Assembly (NCBI GenBank): GCA_016934055.1
Contig: JAFGTR010000040.1
Coordinates: 1 to 41,192, forward strand
Length of the DNA: 41,192 bases
Direction: 5' to 3'
DNA from: Bacteroidales bacterium
Lineage (GTDB): Bacteria > Bacteroidota > Bacteroidia > Bacteroidales > UBA10428
A model generated the notes under the pieces. The model did no database searches. It had not been told where the DNA came from and saw only the letters and a list, made by a program, of their open reading frames with translations. Position 1 is the stretch's first letter. Each line of letters opens with the position of its first letter. Made by a program: the position numbers and the translations under genes. Of the stretch, positions 17,656-27,095 are shown in pieces.

Positions 17656-20600
17656 TTAAAACAAAAGGTTTATTCCCACAGATACCGTTCTGGGCCTTGG
17701 ATATATATCATACCGGTCAATTCCCGGATTTCTAAGTGCATCCATTTTTCCTGTTGACGAATCATATTCCTCAATTTTGATCTCGGGATCAAGACCTGAA
17801 TATTGGGTAATTACGAAAAGGTTTTCTCCCATAACATACAGGCGGAGTCTCTCAATACCAATGTTTTTGAAATGGAAGCTGTATCCCAGTGTCACTGACT
17901 GAAGCCTGAAAAATGAAGCATCCTCAATCCAGTAACTGCTGAATGTCGGGGCTGAAGTAATGGAATCGTTGAACATCTTATGCGGAACATTCAAAGCCGG
18001 GAAGCGTGTCTGATCATTCATTGACATCGCCGTGGCATTTAAAACTTTATGTCCGAAGAATCCATAAGCTGAAATGCTCAGGTCGAAGTTTTTGTAGGTT
18101 AAACCTGTACTGAAGCCCAGGGTGAATTTGGGCTGCGGATTGCCCAGGTCTTTATTCAGGGAATCGGCTTGTGAATCCAGAACATTCCCGTTCACGTCGA
18201 GGAATTTCCCGTTTTCATTCAGTCCGGTACATTCCTGTCCCCAGAAAGTGCCCACTGCATAACCTTCCCTGATGGTCTGAGCATACTGATTTGACATTCC
18301 GCGCAGGCCATGCAGTGAACCCGACTGAACGGCATCGGTTTCGTACACCCCTCCTGACAGCTTTTCAATCTTCATAATATTCCTGGCCATTGACAGGTTT
18401 ACATCCCAACGCAAATCACCACGTTGCATGACAGTCCAGTTGATTGTTAATTCCACACCTTTGTTAGATAGCTCTCCGACATTGGCCAGGGTTTCGTGAT
18501 AAAGGTTCGGAGGCTGTGGTACTGAATAGGTAAACAACAAATCGCTGGTAAGTTTCTGGTAAATATCAATTGTGGCTGACAATTTATTGAACAGGCCGAT
18601 ATCAAAACCTATATTGGTCTGTGTGGTTGTTTCCCATTTCAGGTCGGGATTTGCATTCTGAACCGGAGAATAGGATGCTTTCCAGGTTTCTGTTTCGGGG
18701 TCGTAGTATTTACCCCCGACAGTACCCAGCAAAGCCAGTGTTTTATATTCACCGATGGCTTCCTGGCTGCCGGTAATGCCGTATCCGGCCCTCAATTTTA
18801 AAAGAGTCAGCCAGTCAGAGGTTGAGCTTAGAAAGGCTTCGTCGGATATGCGCCAGGCGACAGCAACGGATGGAAATAAACCCCATTTATTATTTGCCCC
18901 GAAACGGCTTGATCCGTCTCTTCTTACGGTGGCCGTTAGTATGTAACGGCCCCTGTAACTGTAATTGGCCCGGCCAAAGAAGGAGATCAGTTTGGCATTG
19001 CCTTTATATGAGCTTACATCATCTGTGCGGTAATCAAGACCTGCCCCCAGGTTATTGTACAAAAATAAATCGGTATCAAAAGTGCGCCGCTGCGACATGA
19101 ATCCTTCATATGTATTATCGAGGTAGGAATACCCACCCATAATATTGATCCTGTGAGCACCCATCAGCTCTTTTTCGTAGGTTAAATAAGTCTCAAGCTG
19201 CATGTTGGCATAATCGCCTACCGACCGGTTTGCATAACCTCCGTCGGGTGTTCCGAAACGGGAATAGGTCGGGAGGTAATATCTTCCCTGATGTGAGTGA
19301 TATTCATATGATGTGTTAACAGAGGCCTTCAATCCTTTTATGATCTCCAGCTCGGCTTTGGCAAAACCAAGTATGCGCTTGGTTGTATTATCGTTGTTGA
19401 CATTCATAAGAATTTCAACCGGATTTTCGGCGATATTGCCTTCGGTTTGAAAATAAGCGCCGGTTGAATCAAATACAGGGGCCGTTGGATTAACGTTGTA
19501 TGCTCTTTCAAAAACAGCCCGGTTAACGGGATTATAATTATCGAATGTGGTATGGACACCAAAGTCAAGTTTCAATTTATCATTCAGGCCATAGGAAAAG
19601 CCTGACAGGCTGGCTCCAAGCCTTTCAAGGTAGCTTGTTTTAACAATGCCTTCGTTATTCATATATGTTAATGATGCCCTGAATCCTCCATTTTCATTTG
19701 CGTTGCTGAAAGATATGTTGTGTGATTGTGAAACAGAATTTTGTGTGATTTCTTTCTGCCAGTCAGTATCTGATTCCCAGTCGATGGCCCTTGTTTTATT
19801 GTATTCTTCCACTTTTTGGCGCCATTCGTCAGCCGAGAGCAGATCAAGGTAATTGGAGGGTTTACCAAAGGCTGCGTAACCGTTGTATTCAACCAGCTTT
19901 CCCTTTTCTTTCCGGCCTGTTGTAATGATCACCACACCGTTGGCCCCTCTTGAACCGTAGATGGCCGCTGCTGATGCATCTTTCAGAACGTCAATAGACT
20001 GAATATCTGAAGGTTGTATAGTGTTAATGTCTACGCCCGGTATTCCGTCGACAACGACCAGCGGACTGCTGCCGGCGCTCAGGGAAGTGCCTCCTCTCAA
20101 CCGCATAGTGGCGCCTTCGGCAGGATCACCCGAACCCTTTATGACGGTCAGTCCTGCCACCTTTCCCTGCAACATCTGTTCTGTTGTGGTAATGACACCA
20201 TTGTGCAGTTCTTCTGATGAAACGGAAGAGATTGATCCGGTCAGGTCATTTTTTCGCATGGTGCCGTAACCGACAACAACAACATCACCCAGTTGAATGA
20301 TATCAACTACAAGTTGAATATCGATGGTTGTCTGTTCACCTACAGTTATTTCTTCAGTGAGATATCCGACATACTGAAAGACAAGAACAGCATCTGTCGC
20401 GGGCACGGCGAGCTCGTATTCCCCGTTGAGGTTCGTCACAGTGCCGGTTGTGGTGCCTTTTATACTGACATTAACACCGGGAAGAGCTTCCCGGGTTTCA
20501 GCAGCCGTAACCTTGCCTCTGATAAGGATTTCCTGAAGATTCCCGCTGCCGGTTATATCTTTGCTGTCATTGGAAGGCGAAGTGGTGTTTGCCGATAAAC

Positions 20601-20709
20601 TGTTGAATCCGGCAAAAAGCAAAAGACCGGCAAAACCCAAAACCAGTAGCCTCCTGATAATTGAATTTGCTGGTTTTGATGTAAAGCAGACAAAAAAGGT
20701 GTTATTCAT
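17656..20709 (-). CDS. SusC/RagA-family TonB-dependent outer membrane transporter
   Basis: A 1017-aa TonB-dependent importer. The N-terminal signal (LLVLGFAGLLLFAGFNSLSA) leads to a carboxypeptidase-D-like regulatory domain (about 65-145, ILIRGKVTAAE to GYLTEEITVG). The plug follows, with the SusC signature GYGTMRKNDLTGSIS, MLQGKVAGLTV and DIQSIDVLKDASAAAIYGSR. A 22-strand barrel ends in RTVSVGINLLF. It is the first gene of the PUL, transcribed towards susD. A CAAATCTA box (20780-20787, TAGATTTG on the minus strand) about 70 bp upstream fits the Bacteroidota -7 consensus TAnnTTTG. Confidence 0.95.
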   Translation of the reverse strand: MNNTFFVCFTSKPANSIIRRLLVLGFAGLLLFAGFNSLSANTTSPSNDSKDITGSGNLQEILIRGKVTAAETREALPGVNVSIKGTTTGTVTNLNGEYELAVPATDAVLVFQYVGYLTEEITVGEQTTIDIQLVVDIIQLGDVVVVGYGTMRKNDLTGSISSVSSEELHNGVITTTEQMLQGKVAGLTVIKGSGDPAEGATMRLRGGTSLSAGSSPLVVVDGIPGVDINTIQPSDIQSIDVLKDASAAAIYGSRGANGVVIITTGRKEKGKLVEYNGYAAFGKPSNYLDLLSADEWRQKVEEYNKTRAIDWESDTDWQKEITQNSVSQSHNISFSNANENGGFRASLTYMNNEGIVKTSYLERLGASLSGFSYGLNDKLKLDFGVHTTFDNYNPVNRAVFERAYNVNPTAPVFDSTGAYFQTEGNIAENPVEILMNVNNDNTTKRILGFAKAELEIIKGLKASVNTSYEYHSHQGRYYLPTYSRFGTPDGGYANRSVGDYANMQLETYLTYEKELMGAHRINIMGGYSYLDNTYEGFMSQRRTFDTDLFLYNNLGAGLDYRTDDVSSYKGNAKLISFFGRANYSYRGRYILTATVRRDGSSRFGANNKWGLFPSVAVAWRISDEAFLSSTSDWLTLLKLRAGYGITGSQEAIGEYKTLALLGTVGGKYYDPETETWKASYSPVQNANPDLKWETTTQTNIGFDIGLFNKLSATIDIYQKLTSDLLFTYSVPQPPNLYHETLANVGELSNKGVELTINWTVMQRGDLRWDVNLSMARNIMKIEKLSGGVYETDAVQSGSLHGLRGMSNQYAQTIREGYAVGTFWGQECTGLNENGKFLDVNGNVLDSQADSLNKDLGNPQPKFTLGFSTGLTYKNFDLSISAYGFFGHKVLNATAMSMNDQTRFPALNVPHKMFNDSITSAPTFSSYWIEDASFFRLQSVTLGYSFHFKNIGIERLRLYVMGENLFVITQYSGLDPEIKIEEYDSSTGKMDALRNPGIDRYDIYPRPRTVSVGINLLF

Positions 20710-20779
20710 TTCGTTTGAGTTTATTAGGTTAGTTATAATAAATTCAGGGTTATTTCAGGCAGTATTTTTTTTAGCAGTT

Positions 20780-20787
20780 CAAATCTA
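20780..20787 (-). promoter_or_regulatory. Candidate -7 box of the susC promoter
   Basis: On the minus strand this reads TAGATTTG, matching TAnnTTTG. No clear -33 TTTG is at the right distance, so support is modest. Confidence 0.3.
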
Positions 20788-20928
20788 TTTTAACAAGATA
20801 TCAATATGAATTTTTTCAGAGAGAATATAGATTTTTTAACAGGCAGATTTATGACAACTATTTAGTATACAGAGTTTTGTCTTGAATGGATGCTGAAAAA
20901 AATATAGATGGGTTATGAAGGGGGAAAC

Positions 20929-20995
20929 AGTGAAAAGTGAAAAATAGAATACAGTCACAAGTGATAAGTGATGAGTGACAAGTCAGGGCGAGTCA
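20929..20995. repeat. Degenerate GTGA-type repeat in the susC/SusR-like gap
   Basis: Runs of CACAAGTGATAAGTGATGAG and GTGACAAGTC with similarity to 6759-6785. The 314-bp gap 20710-21023 holds otherwise only AT-rich promoter-like sequence. Confidence 0.4.
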
Positions 20996-21023
20996 CTGTA
21001 AATCTGTCAACCTGGTTACTCTT

Positions 21024-22628
21024 CTAAATTGCCTTTATGGACATGATCCGCTCTTCAAACTCGTGGCGGGGCACGATGGTTTTGTTCTTGATCTTGGTTT
21101 TATAGGTATAGATGGTATTGACTGAATAATCGAGAAATTTTGCAATCTGTTCGTTATCGGATATACCCAGTCTCATGAGGGCAAAAATACGGAGGTCGGT
21201 GTTCAGCAGTTCATCCTCCTGGAGCACAATGCGGTCTTCTTCATTAAACATGGCATTGAACTCATCAACAAAATGAGGGAATATCTTCAGAAAAATTTTA
21301 TCAAAGGTGATAAACAAATTTTCTCTTTCTTTTTTGAAATAGCTGTTTCTGATCAGATCATCAAGATCGTCGAATTGGCGGGTGACAATTTTGCGGTGCA
21401 CCAGTTTCTGGAATTCTTCAATTTTCTCAATGTAAATTGAATTGACCTTAAAAAAATAACCGATATATTTTTCTTTGATCTTATTGGCTTCCTCCAGGCA
21501 GTCATTTATCTTCTGAAGGTCTGAATTAATATCCTGCAATTTCAGCTTGACTTTTTTCAGTTCTTTTAACTGCTTATGGATGATCAGGGCAAATATGATA
21601 AGGAGTATGGTTAATACGGTGATAAGGACAGAGTAACGCATCAGCTGCTTTTTTTGCCGTTCGGTGACAGACAGCCTTTCTCCTTCAATAATCGGCAGTA
21701 CAGCTCCGATCTCTATTTTCCGGTGCCGTGCGTTATAAAAAGTGGCATCGTCGAAAGCGATTTTTATAAACTGATAGGCCCTTGTGATATCACCTTTATT
21801 GTATAAGTGAACGGCAAGATTTCTCAAAGCCACTGTTTCTTTGGTTGATGATCTGATATCTGCAATGGCTGCCTGTGCCAGCATGTCAATGGCTTCATTG
21901 GTGCGACCCAGCAGAGAATATACATGGCCCAGACTGGAAGTGGCAATAGCCAGTTCATGATCGGGAAGTTCGTATTTGGATATCAGGTAATTAAATGCAT
22001 CGGAGGATCCTTTAAGGTCGTTCAATTTCATTTTTCGCAATCCGACAGCTGACCAGTATTCAGGTGTGTTATCATCAAGCAGGTGAATCGCCGAATCAAG
22101 GTATTGAGTCCCTGTTTTCCGGTATACTTTAGCATAATGATCATCGTTGTTATAGTCGGCCAGATCATAACAGGTACGGGCGATAACGGTATAATATTCA
22201 CAAAGGGTGGCGGTATCGTGTCGATCGGGCTGAATGTTGTTAAGGATGTCAAGGGATTCCTTGAAAAGGCCGGAAGACAAAAGTGTGAAGCCCATCATGA
22301 TCCGTGCTTTGTTAATCATTATAAGATCTCCTGATTCATCAGCAAGTTTATTAACACGGGTTACATATTTGAAGGCCGAATCGTATATAAAGGACTTATA
22401 TTCAGTGTAAATCTTTATGTAAGTTTCAAATAAAAGCTGCTTGTTCCCTGAGGTGTTGTGAAGATCCTCAACCAGGGCATTGATCCGTTCCTTTTTCCGG
22501 GCCTGGTAATCATCTTTATCCAGAATGCATTGTTCCAGTTCTTTCAACAGTTGTTCCGTTTCGCTGCTTGACCACGCCGGAGCAGCCATCAATAAGATGA
22601 AGGCCAATGTTACAGCAGAGTATTTCAT
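21024..22628 (-). CDS. SusR-like regulator, DUF6377-type (TPR, membrane helix, HTH)
   Basis: A 534-aa membrane-bound regulator. The signal peptide is residues 1-20, followed by a periplasmic TPR-like sensor region. One membrane helix spans about 328-350 (YSVLITVLTILLIIFALII), then comes a coiled coil (KQLKELKKVKLKLQDINSDL). The cytoplasmic C-terminal helix-turn-helix is about 478-515 (LNTDLRIFALMRLGISDNEQ, then VNTIYTYKTKIKNK). This layout matches SusR of the starch locus and its relatives. It sits 314 bp upstream of susC on the same strand and is the obvious activator of the adjacent PUL, presumably sensing a degradation product in the periplasm. Confidence 0.85.
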   Translation of the reverse strand: MKYSAVTLAFILLMAAPAWSSSETEQLLKELEQCILDKDDYQARKKERINALVEDLHNTSGNKQLLFETYIKIYTEYKSFIYDSAFKYVTRVNKLADESGDLIMINKARIMMGFTLLSSGLFKESLDILNNIQPDRHDTATLCEYYTVIARTCYDLADYNNDDHYAKVYRKTGTQYLDSAIHLLDDNTPEYWSAVGLRKMKLNDLKGSSDAFNYLISKYELPDHELAIATSSLGHVYSLLGRTNEAIDMLAQAAIADIRSSTKETVALRNLAVHLYNKGDITRAYQFIKIAFDDATFYNARHRKIEIGAVLPIIEGERLSVTERQKKQLMRYSVLITVLTILLIIFALIIHKQLKELKKVKLKLQDINSDLQKINDCLEEANKIKEKYIGYFFKVNSIYIEKIEEFQKLVHRKIVTRQFDDLDDLIRNSYFKKERENLFITFDKIFLKIFPHFVDEFNAMFNEEDRIVLQEDELLNTDLRIFALMRLGISDNEQIAKFLDYSVNTIYTYKTKIKNKTIVPRHEFEERIMSIKAI

Positions 22629-22986
22629 TTCCGGTCTGTAAACTGTTTATTTCAAACTGGTGATGAAATTCAAAGGTAATATTTAATTATGGTCAGAGCT
22701 GTGATTTTTTTGATTTTTGTGATGGTCATGAGGGTGTCTGAACTCCAGTTGAGGTGGCACAGCTTATTATTTGTATGATTTTTGTGACGGGCTGTAATGA
22801 ATGTGCGTTATGGTTGTTGTGAAGAGCCCGCCTTAACTTTCGTCGGTTGATTTGTACAAAGGGGGGATTGTTGTGATGGTTATGATTGTTGTGATAGTTG
22901 TGGTTGTTGAGGTTGTGATTGTTGGTATTTGCATTGAAATCCTTTAATCATGTTAATCATATAAATCATGAAAATCCTGTTCCGGA
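22629..22986. repeat. 358-bp gap with GTTGTGATGGTT-type simple repeats
   Basis: 22865-22925 is a degenerate run of GTTGTGRT/GGTTRT units. 22690-22735 has TTTTTGTGATGGTCATGAGG and similar. 22945-22980 contains repeated AATCAT words. I found no ORF or RNA gene here. Confidence 0.5.
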
Positions 22987-25320
22987 CTATTCATACCTCA
23001 ATGCCTCCACCGGATTTTGTTTTGCCGCTTTCAGGCTTTGCCAGGCAACAGTGGCCAGTGCAATGAAGAAGGCTAAAGCGCCTGCCAGTACAAAGATCCA
23101 CCAGCTTATTGTTGTCCGGTAAGCATAATTCTTAAGCCAGGCATGTATAAACCAGTATGAAACCGGAATGGCAATGATAAAAGAGACAAATACCCATCTT
23201 AAATAGTACCGGCTTAAAAGCGAGATGATGTTCACCGCTGTGGCGCCATTGGTTTTACGTATTCCGATTTCCTTGGTGCGTTGAGCCATCATAAATGAAG
23301 ACAGACCAAACAGTCCCAGACAGGATATGAGAACAGCCATTACCGAGAAGGCATTGAAGATTTTACCCTGCCTTTTTTCACTCTCATAAAGATTGCCATA
23401 ATCTTCATCAAGGAAATGATATTCAAAAGGAAAGCTCCCATTAATACTGTTATGAAGCTCCCCTATCTTTTTTATGGTTTTACTGATATCATCGGTCGAG
23501 ATTTTAAAAAACATATAATTATAATGCCCGGGCCAGCAAAACATAACCAATGGTTCAATTTTACTGAACAGGGGTTTAAAATTGAAATCCTTGGTCACGC
23601 CTGTTATGGTCAGCTTCCGGCCCCACATTTCAATAATCTGACCTGTTATTGGTTGTAATCCTATTATATCGGCGAATGTTTTGTTTATGACAATATGGCT
23701 GGTATCGTTATACAGGTTTGCAGAATAGAAATTTCCTTCATGCATTTTTATCCCGAATGTGCGGGCGTAATCAAAATCTACAGCTGTATTGGAAACCAGC
23801 GGATCGACTTCGGGAGGCTTGCCCTGCCATTTATATCCTCCGCCGTTTGACCAAACCCCTGTTGGCAGATGAGAAGAAAGTGTAATGCTTTGAATGGAAA
23901 CATCGTTCTCTAATTTTGATTTAAAAAGTTCATACTTTGTTTTCATATCCCCTCTTATCGGTATATACAGAATATTCTCCTTCTTTATTCCCAGTTCCTG
24001 CTTTTGCATGAAGTTTTGCTGTTTTTTTATGATTATGGTGTTAACCATAAGAAAGACAGCAAGACAAAACTGAAGCACAACCAGTGTTTCCCTTAATATT
24101 GAACGTTTTTGAGTAAGTTCGGGACCTTTTAAGATCTGTACCGGCCTGAATGACGAAAGGAAAAAGGCCGGGTAGGCACCGGAAAGAATTCCTGTTACAA
24201 CCATTATGCCCAGAAATCCGCTCACCAGCTTCCAGTCGGTATAACTGATCCTGAGTTCTGTCTGCAGCAGTGAATTATACCAGGGCAGGAAAGATTCAGC
24301 AAGTACTAATGCAACAAACAACGAGATGAAAGATAACAAAATGGTCTCTGAGAAGAATTGCCGGAGCAGAATTTTGCGGTTTGCACCGAATGCCTTTTTT
24401 ATGCCAATTTCTTTAAATCTCCTTGCTGCCATGGCCGTTGAAAGATTAGTGAAATTGATTGCGGCAACGAGGATGATCAGAACGGCTATGATGGAAAACA
24501 GCCTGACATTTTTTATTGGACCCCCTCCCCATATGGCATAAAGATGCATTCGTTTCAGAGGCTGAAGAAAAAATACAGCCTCAGCCTGGGGATAATTCTT
24601 CTTTTTAAAAGCTTCAATGGTTTTGTTTACCGAGTCGGCCGAAGTCCCGGGCAACAGCTGTACGAAAGTAAAGATCCAGTTGTTGCCCAGATCTTCAACA
24701 TTTAGCCCCAGTTCTTTATAAAAAACAAAGGGAATAAGGAAATTATATTTGATTTCTGTATTTTTCGGACAGTCTTTTATGATACCTGTGATCGTAAAAG
24801 GGTATTGGCCTTCAAGTATGATGTTTTCACCCACGGCATCTTTTTCCCCGAAATACTTTTCAGCCATCTTTTCTGAAATGACCATGGAATGAGGATTTTC
24901 GAGCACCTTCTCAGGATTGCCCTTCAACAGTGGAAAGGAAAATATTTTAAAAAATTCAGGATCTACCAATTGAATTTCTTCAATGGCTTTAGTGTCACTA
25001 ACCTGTAAAAGTGCTTTCTGGCTGTTATACCGGGTGGAATGAGTGATGCTGCCGACATTTTCTTTCAGTATACCTGACAGGCCGGTGGGCGTCACCTGAA
25101 CATGAAACACCTCCCCGTTTGTATAGAACTGATCCTGTATAACCCTGTAGGTTGAACCGGCATTTTCATGGAACCTGTCAAAGCTTACCTGGAACTGAAT
25201 CCAGAGAAAGATCAGCATAGCACTGGCCATCCCAATGGAAAGCCCAAGAACATTCAGAAATGTAAACAGTTTATTTCTGTATAATGTCCGTAATACCAGT
25301 TTTAAATTATGTGTCTTCAA
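22987..25320 (-). CDS. FtsX/MacB-family ABC transporter permease
   Basis: A 777-aa permease with the duplicated MacB-like layout: N-terminal helix (about 18-38), a large periplasmic MacB_PCD domain, three helices from about 280 to 400, a second N-terminal-type helix near 430, a second periplasmic domain and three final helices. Family signatures include RRFKEIGIKKAFGANRK and AQRTKEIGIRKTNGATAVNI. No ATPase partner is adjacent, a common situation in Bacteroidota. Divergent transcription from a sigma-54 activator/sensor pair, with a -24/-12 promoter upstream of this gene, suggests induction by that system, perhaps by envelope stress or an antimicrobial; that role is inferred. Confidence 0.9.
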   Translation of the reverse strand: MKTHNLKLVLRTLYRNKLFTFLNVLGLSIGMASAMLIFLWIQFQVSFDRFHENAGSTYRVIQDQFYTNGEVFHVQVTPTGLSGILKENVGSITHSTRYNSQKALLQVSDTKAIEEIQLVDPEFFKIFSFPLLKGNPEKVLENPHSMVISEKMAEKYFGEKDAVGENIILEGQYPFTITGIIKDCPKNTEIKYNFLIPFVFYKELGLNVEDLGNNWIFTFVQLLPGTSADSVNKTIEAFKKKNYPQAEAVFFLQPLKRMHLYAIWGGGPIKNVRLFSIIAVLIILVAAINFTNLSTAMAARRFKEIGIKKAFGANRKILLRQFFSETILLSFISLFVALVLAESFLPWYNSLLQTELRISYTDWKLVSGFLGIMVVTGILSGAYPAFFLSSFRPVQILKGPELTQKRSILRETLVVLQFCLAVFLMVNTIIIKKQQNFMQKQELGIKKENILYIPIRGDMKTKYELFKSKLENDVSIQSITLSSHLPTGVWSNGGGYKWQGKPPEVDPLVSNTAVDFDYARTFGIKMHEGNFYSANLYNDTSHIVINKTFADIIGLQPITGQIIEMWGRKLTITGVTKDFNFKPLFSKIEPLVMFCWPGHYNYMFFKISTDDISKTIKKIGELHNSINGSFPFEYHFLDEDYGNLYESEKRQGKIFNAFSVMAVLISCLGLFGLSSFMMAQRTKEIGIRKTNGATAVNIISLLSRYYLRWVFVSFIIAIPVSYWFIHAWLKNYAYRTTISWWIFVLAGALAFFIALATVAWQSLKAAKQNPVEALRYE

Positions 25321-25388
25321 TTTTGCAGGTTTTTTATGTTTTCTGCTTTGATCATAGTGTCTAAATTTAATAACAACCGGTTACATAA

Positions 25389-25404
25389 GGCAAGATGGAT
25401 GCCA
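25389..25404 (-). promoter_or_regulatory. Sigma-54 (-24/-12) promoter for the FtsX-type permease
   Basis: On the minus strand TGGCATCCATCTTGCC matches the consensus TGGCAC-N5-TTGCW, with GG and GC ten bases apart. The predicted start is near 25378, giving a leader of about 58 bases before the ATG at 25320. A sigma-54 activator is encoded divergently 140 bp away. Confidence 0.65.
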
Positions 25405-25464
25405 TAAATAATGATCTGTTCAAAATCAGAGAATTATGATAAATCGGTTCGTAGCGACGGGGTA

Positions 25465-25512
25465 CAATTGTTAAAGAACTGAACAATAATTGTTCAATAA
25501 ATGAACAATTGT
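25465..25512. promoter_or_regulatory. Three phased palindromes, likely enhancer sites for the sigma-54 activator
   Basis: ACAATTGT at 25465-25472, GAACAATAATTGTTC at 25482-25496 and ACAATTGT at 25505-25512. Their centres are about 20 bp apart (two helical turns), roughly 90-135 bp upstream of the predicted sigma-54 start and 31 bp before the activator's ATG. This suits activation of the permease and control of the activator's own gene. Confidence 0.55.
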
Positions 25513-25542
25513 CATTATATTCGTTAGTTTATACAAAACAGT

Positions 25543-26916
25543 ATGGCAAAAAAGAATGGCAAAATACTTATCATCGATGATAACGTGCAGATCCTGAATT
25601 CACTTCATTTATTGTTAAAGCCCGAGTTTGAGGAAATAGCACTGCTCAGGAATCCCAATCAGCTTCCTTCCCTGTTATATGCCAATAGTTACGACATCAT
25701 ATTGCTGGATATGAATTTCCGGTCGGGCGACAACTCGGGAAATGAAGGATTATTCTGGCTTTCGGAGATACTAAAACACGATCCTTTGGCTGTGGTGATC
25801 ATGATAACCGCATATGGCGATATTAATCTGGCTGTAAGGGCAATAAAGGAAGGCGCCACCGACTTTATTGCCAAACCCTGGGAAGCGGAGAAACTCATTG
25901 TAACACTTAAAAATGCACTCAGGATCAGAAATTCCGGTATGGAAGTTCATAAGCTTCAGAGTAAACAGCAGCAATTGAATGAGGACATTGATAAGCAATT
26001 CAGGATGTTCAGGGGAAGTTCGGATGTGATGGATGAGATTTATAAAACCATTGAAAAGGTAGCACAAACCGATGCCAACGTATTGATCGTTGGTGAGAAT
26101 GGTACAGGGAAAGAGGTTGTCGCCAGGGAGATCCATAAAAGATCCAAAAGATCATCGGAGATATTCCTGGCTGTTGATATGGGCTCACTGAGTGAAAGCC
26201 TTTTCGAAAGTGAAATGTTCGGCCATATGAAAGGTTCATTTACTGATGCCGGGGAGGACAGAATTGGCCGGTTTGAAACAGCTTCAGGCGGAACCCTTTT
26301 TCTGGATGAAATCGGGAACCTCACCGTGCCGATGCAGGGTAAATTACTGGGTGTGCTGCAAAACCGTGAAATTACACGATTGGGATCAAATAAAACCGTT
26401 GCGGTGGATATCAGGTTGATATCGGCCACCAATAAAAACCCTGAGGACCTTATACAGCATAACCTGTTTCGTGAAGACCTGCTTTTCAGGATCAATACCA
26501 TACAAATAGAATTGCCGCCCCTACGCAAACGCAGAGAGGATATTCCCGGACTGGCTGATTATTTTCTGTCACAATATGCCACAAAATATGAAAAACCATT
26601 GATCAGGATGAACGAAGCTGCCTATAATGCCCTTGTGAATTATCACTGGTCGGGGAACATCAGGGAGTTGAAGCATACCATAGAAAAAGCCGTGATCTTA
26701 TGTGATTCTGTTGTTCTTAAACCTGATGACTTTGCGCTCAGGCAAAGGATCATACCTGATCACGAAGGAGATTCCCTCACAAGTTTGTCTGACATTGAGA
26801 AAAATGCCATAGTCAAAGCCCTTGAGAAATGCAAAGGTAACATATCAAAGGCTGCAAGAATTCTTGATATTTCCAGGACTACTTTGTATGCGAAGATGAA
26901 GGAGTATGGAATGTAG
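25543..26916 (+). CDS. NtrC-type sigma-54-dependent response regulator
   Basis: A 457-aa enhancer-binding protein. The receiver has phosphoacceptor D56 (LLDMNF) and K111 in IAKPW. The AAA+ domain runs about 155-385: Walker A GENGTGK (184-190), the sigma-54 contact loop GSFTDA (231-236, instead of canonical GAFTGA), Walker B GTLFLDEIG with D255-E256 and arginine-finger region FREDLLFRIN. The C-terminal Fis-type HTH is KGNISKAARILDISRTTLYA. It is co-directional with the sensor kinase starting at 27096 and divergent from the permease. Confidence 0.94.
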   Translation: MAKKNGKILIIDDNVQILNSLHLLLKPEFEEIALLRNPNQLPSLLYANSYDIILLDMNFRSGDNSGNEGLFWLSEILKHDPLAVVIMITAYGDINLAVRAIKEGATDFIAKPWEAEKLIVTLKNALRIRNSGMEVHKLQSKQQQLNEDIDKQFRMFRGSSDVMDEIYKTIEKVAQTDANVLIVGENGTGKEVVAREIHKRSKRSSEIFLAVDMGSLSESLFESEMFGHMKGSFTDAGEDRIGRFETASGGTLFLDEIGNLTVPMQGKLLGVLQNREITRLGSNKTVAVDIRLISATNKNPEDLIQHNLFREDLLFRINTIQIELPPLRKRREDIPGLADYFLSQYATKYEKPLIRMNEAAYNALVNYHWSGNIRELKHTIEKAVILCDSVVLKPDDFALRQRIIPDHEGDSLTSLSDIEKNAIVKALEKCKGNISKAARILDISRTTLYAKMKEYGM

Positions 26917-26967
26917 GGACGAGGGACGAGTGAGAGTGAGAGTGAGTGTGAGAGTGTGTGAGAGTGG
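26917..26967 (+). repeat. GTGAGAGT/GGACGAG low-complexity repeat
   Basis: Directly after the activator's stop codon: GGGACGAGGGACGAG, then about 35 bases of degenerate GAGAGTGA/GTGTGAGA units. The rest of the gap to 27096 is AT-rich without features. Confidence 0.45.
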
Positions 26968-27095
26968 GGAAAAAATGAAGACATGACAGAGTCGCGGATC
27001 TGTATTCTATTGTCTGAAATATTGATTTTAAAATCTGATTATTTCGATTTACTGCTTTAAGTTCTATAGAATCAATCTGCATTTTCAACTATGAC

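Noticed and set aside
22865..22925. Repeat run that might suggest a CRISPR array
   Set aside because: Units are a degenerate GTTGTGATGG-type simple repeat without fixed-length repeats or unique spacers, and no cas gene is present.
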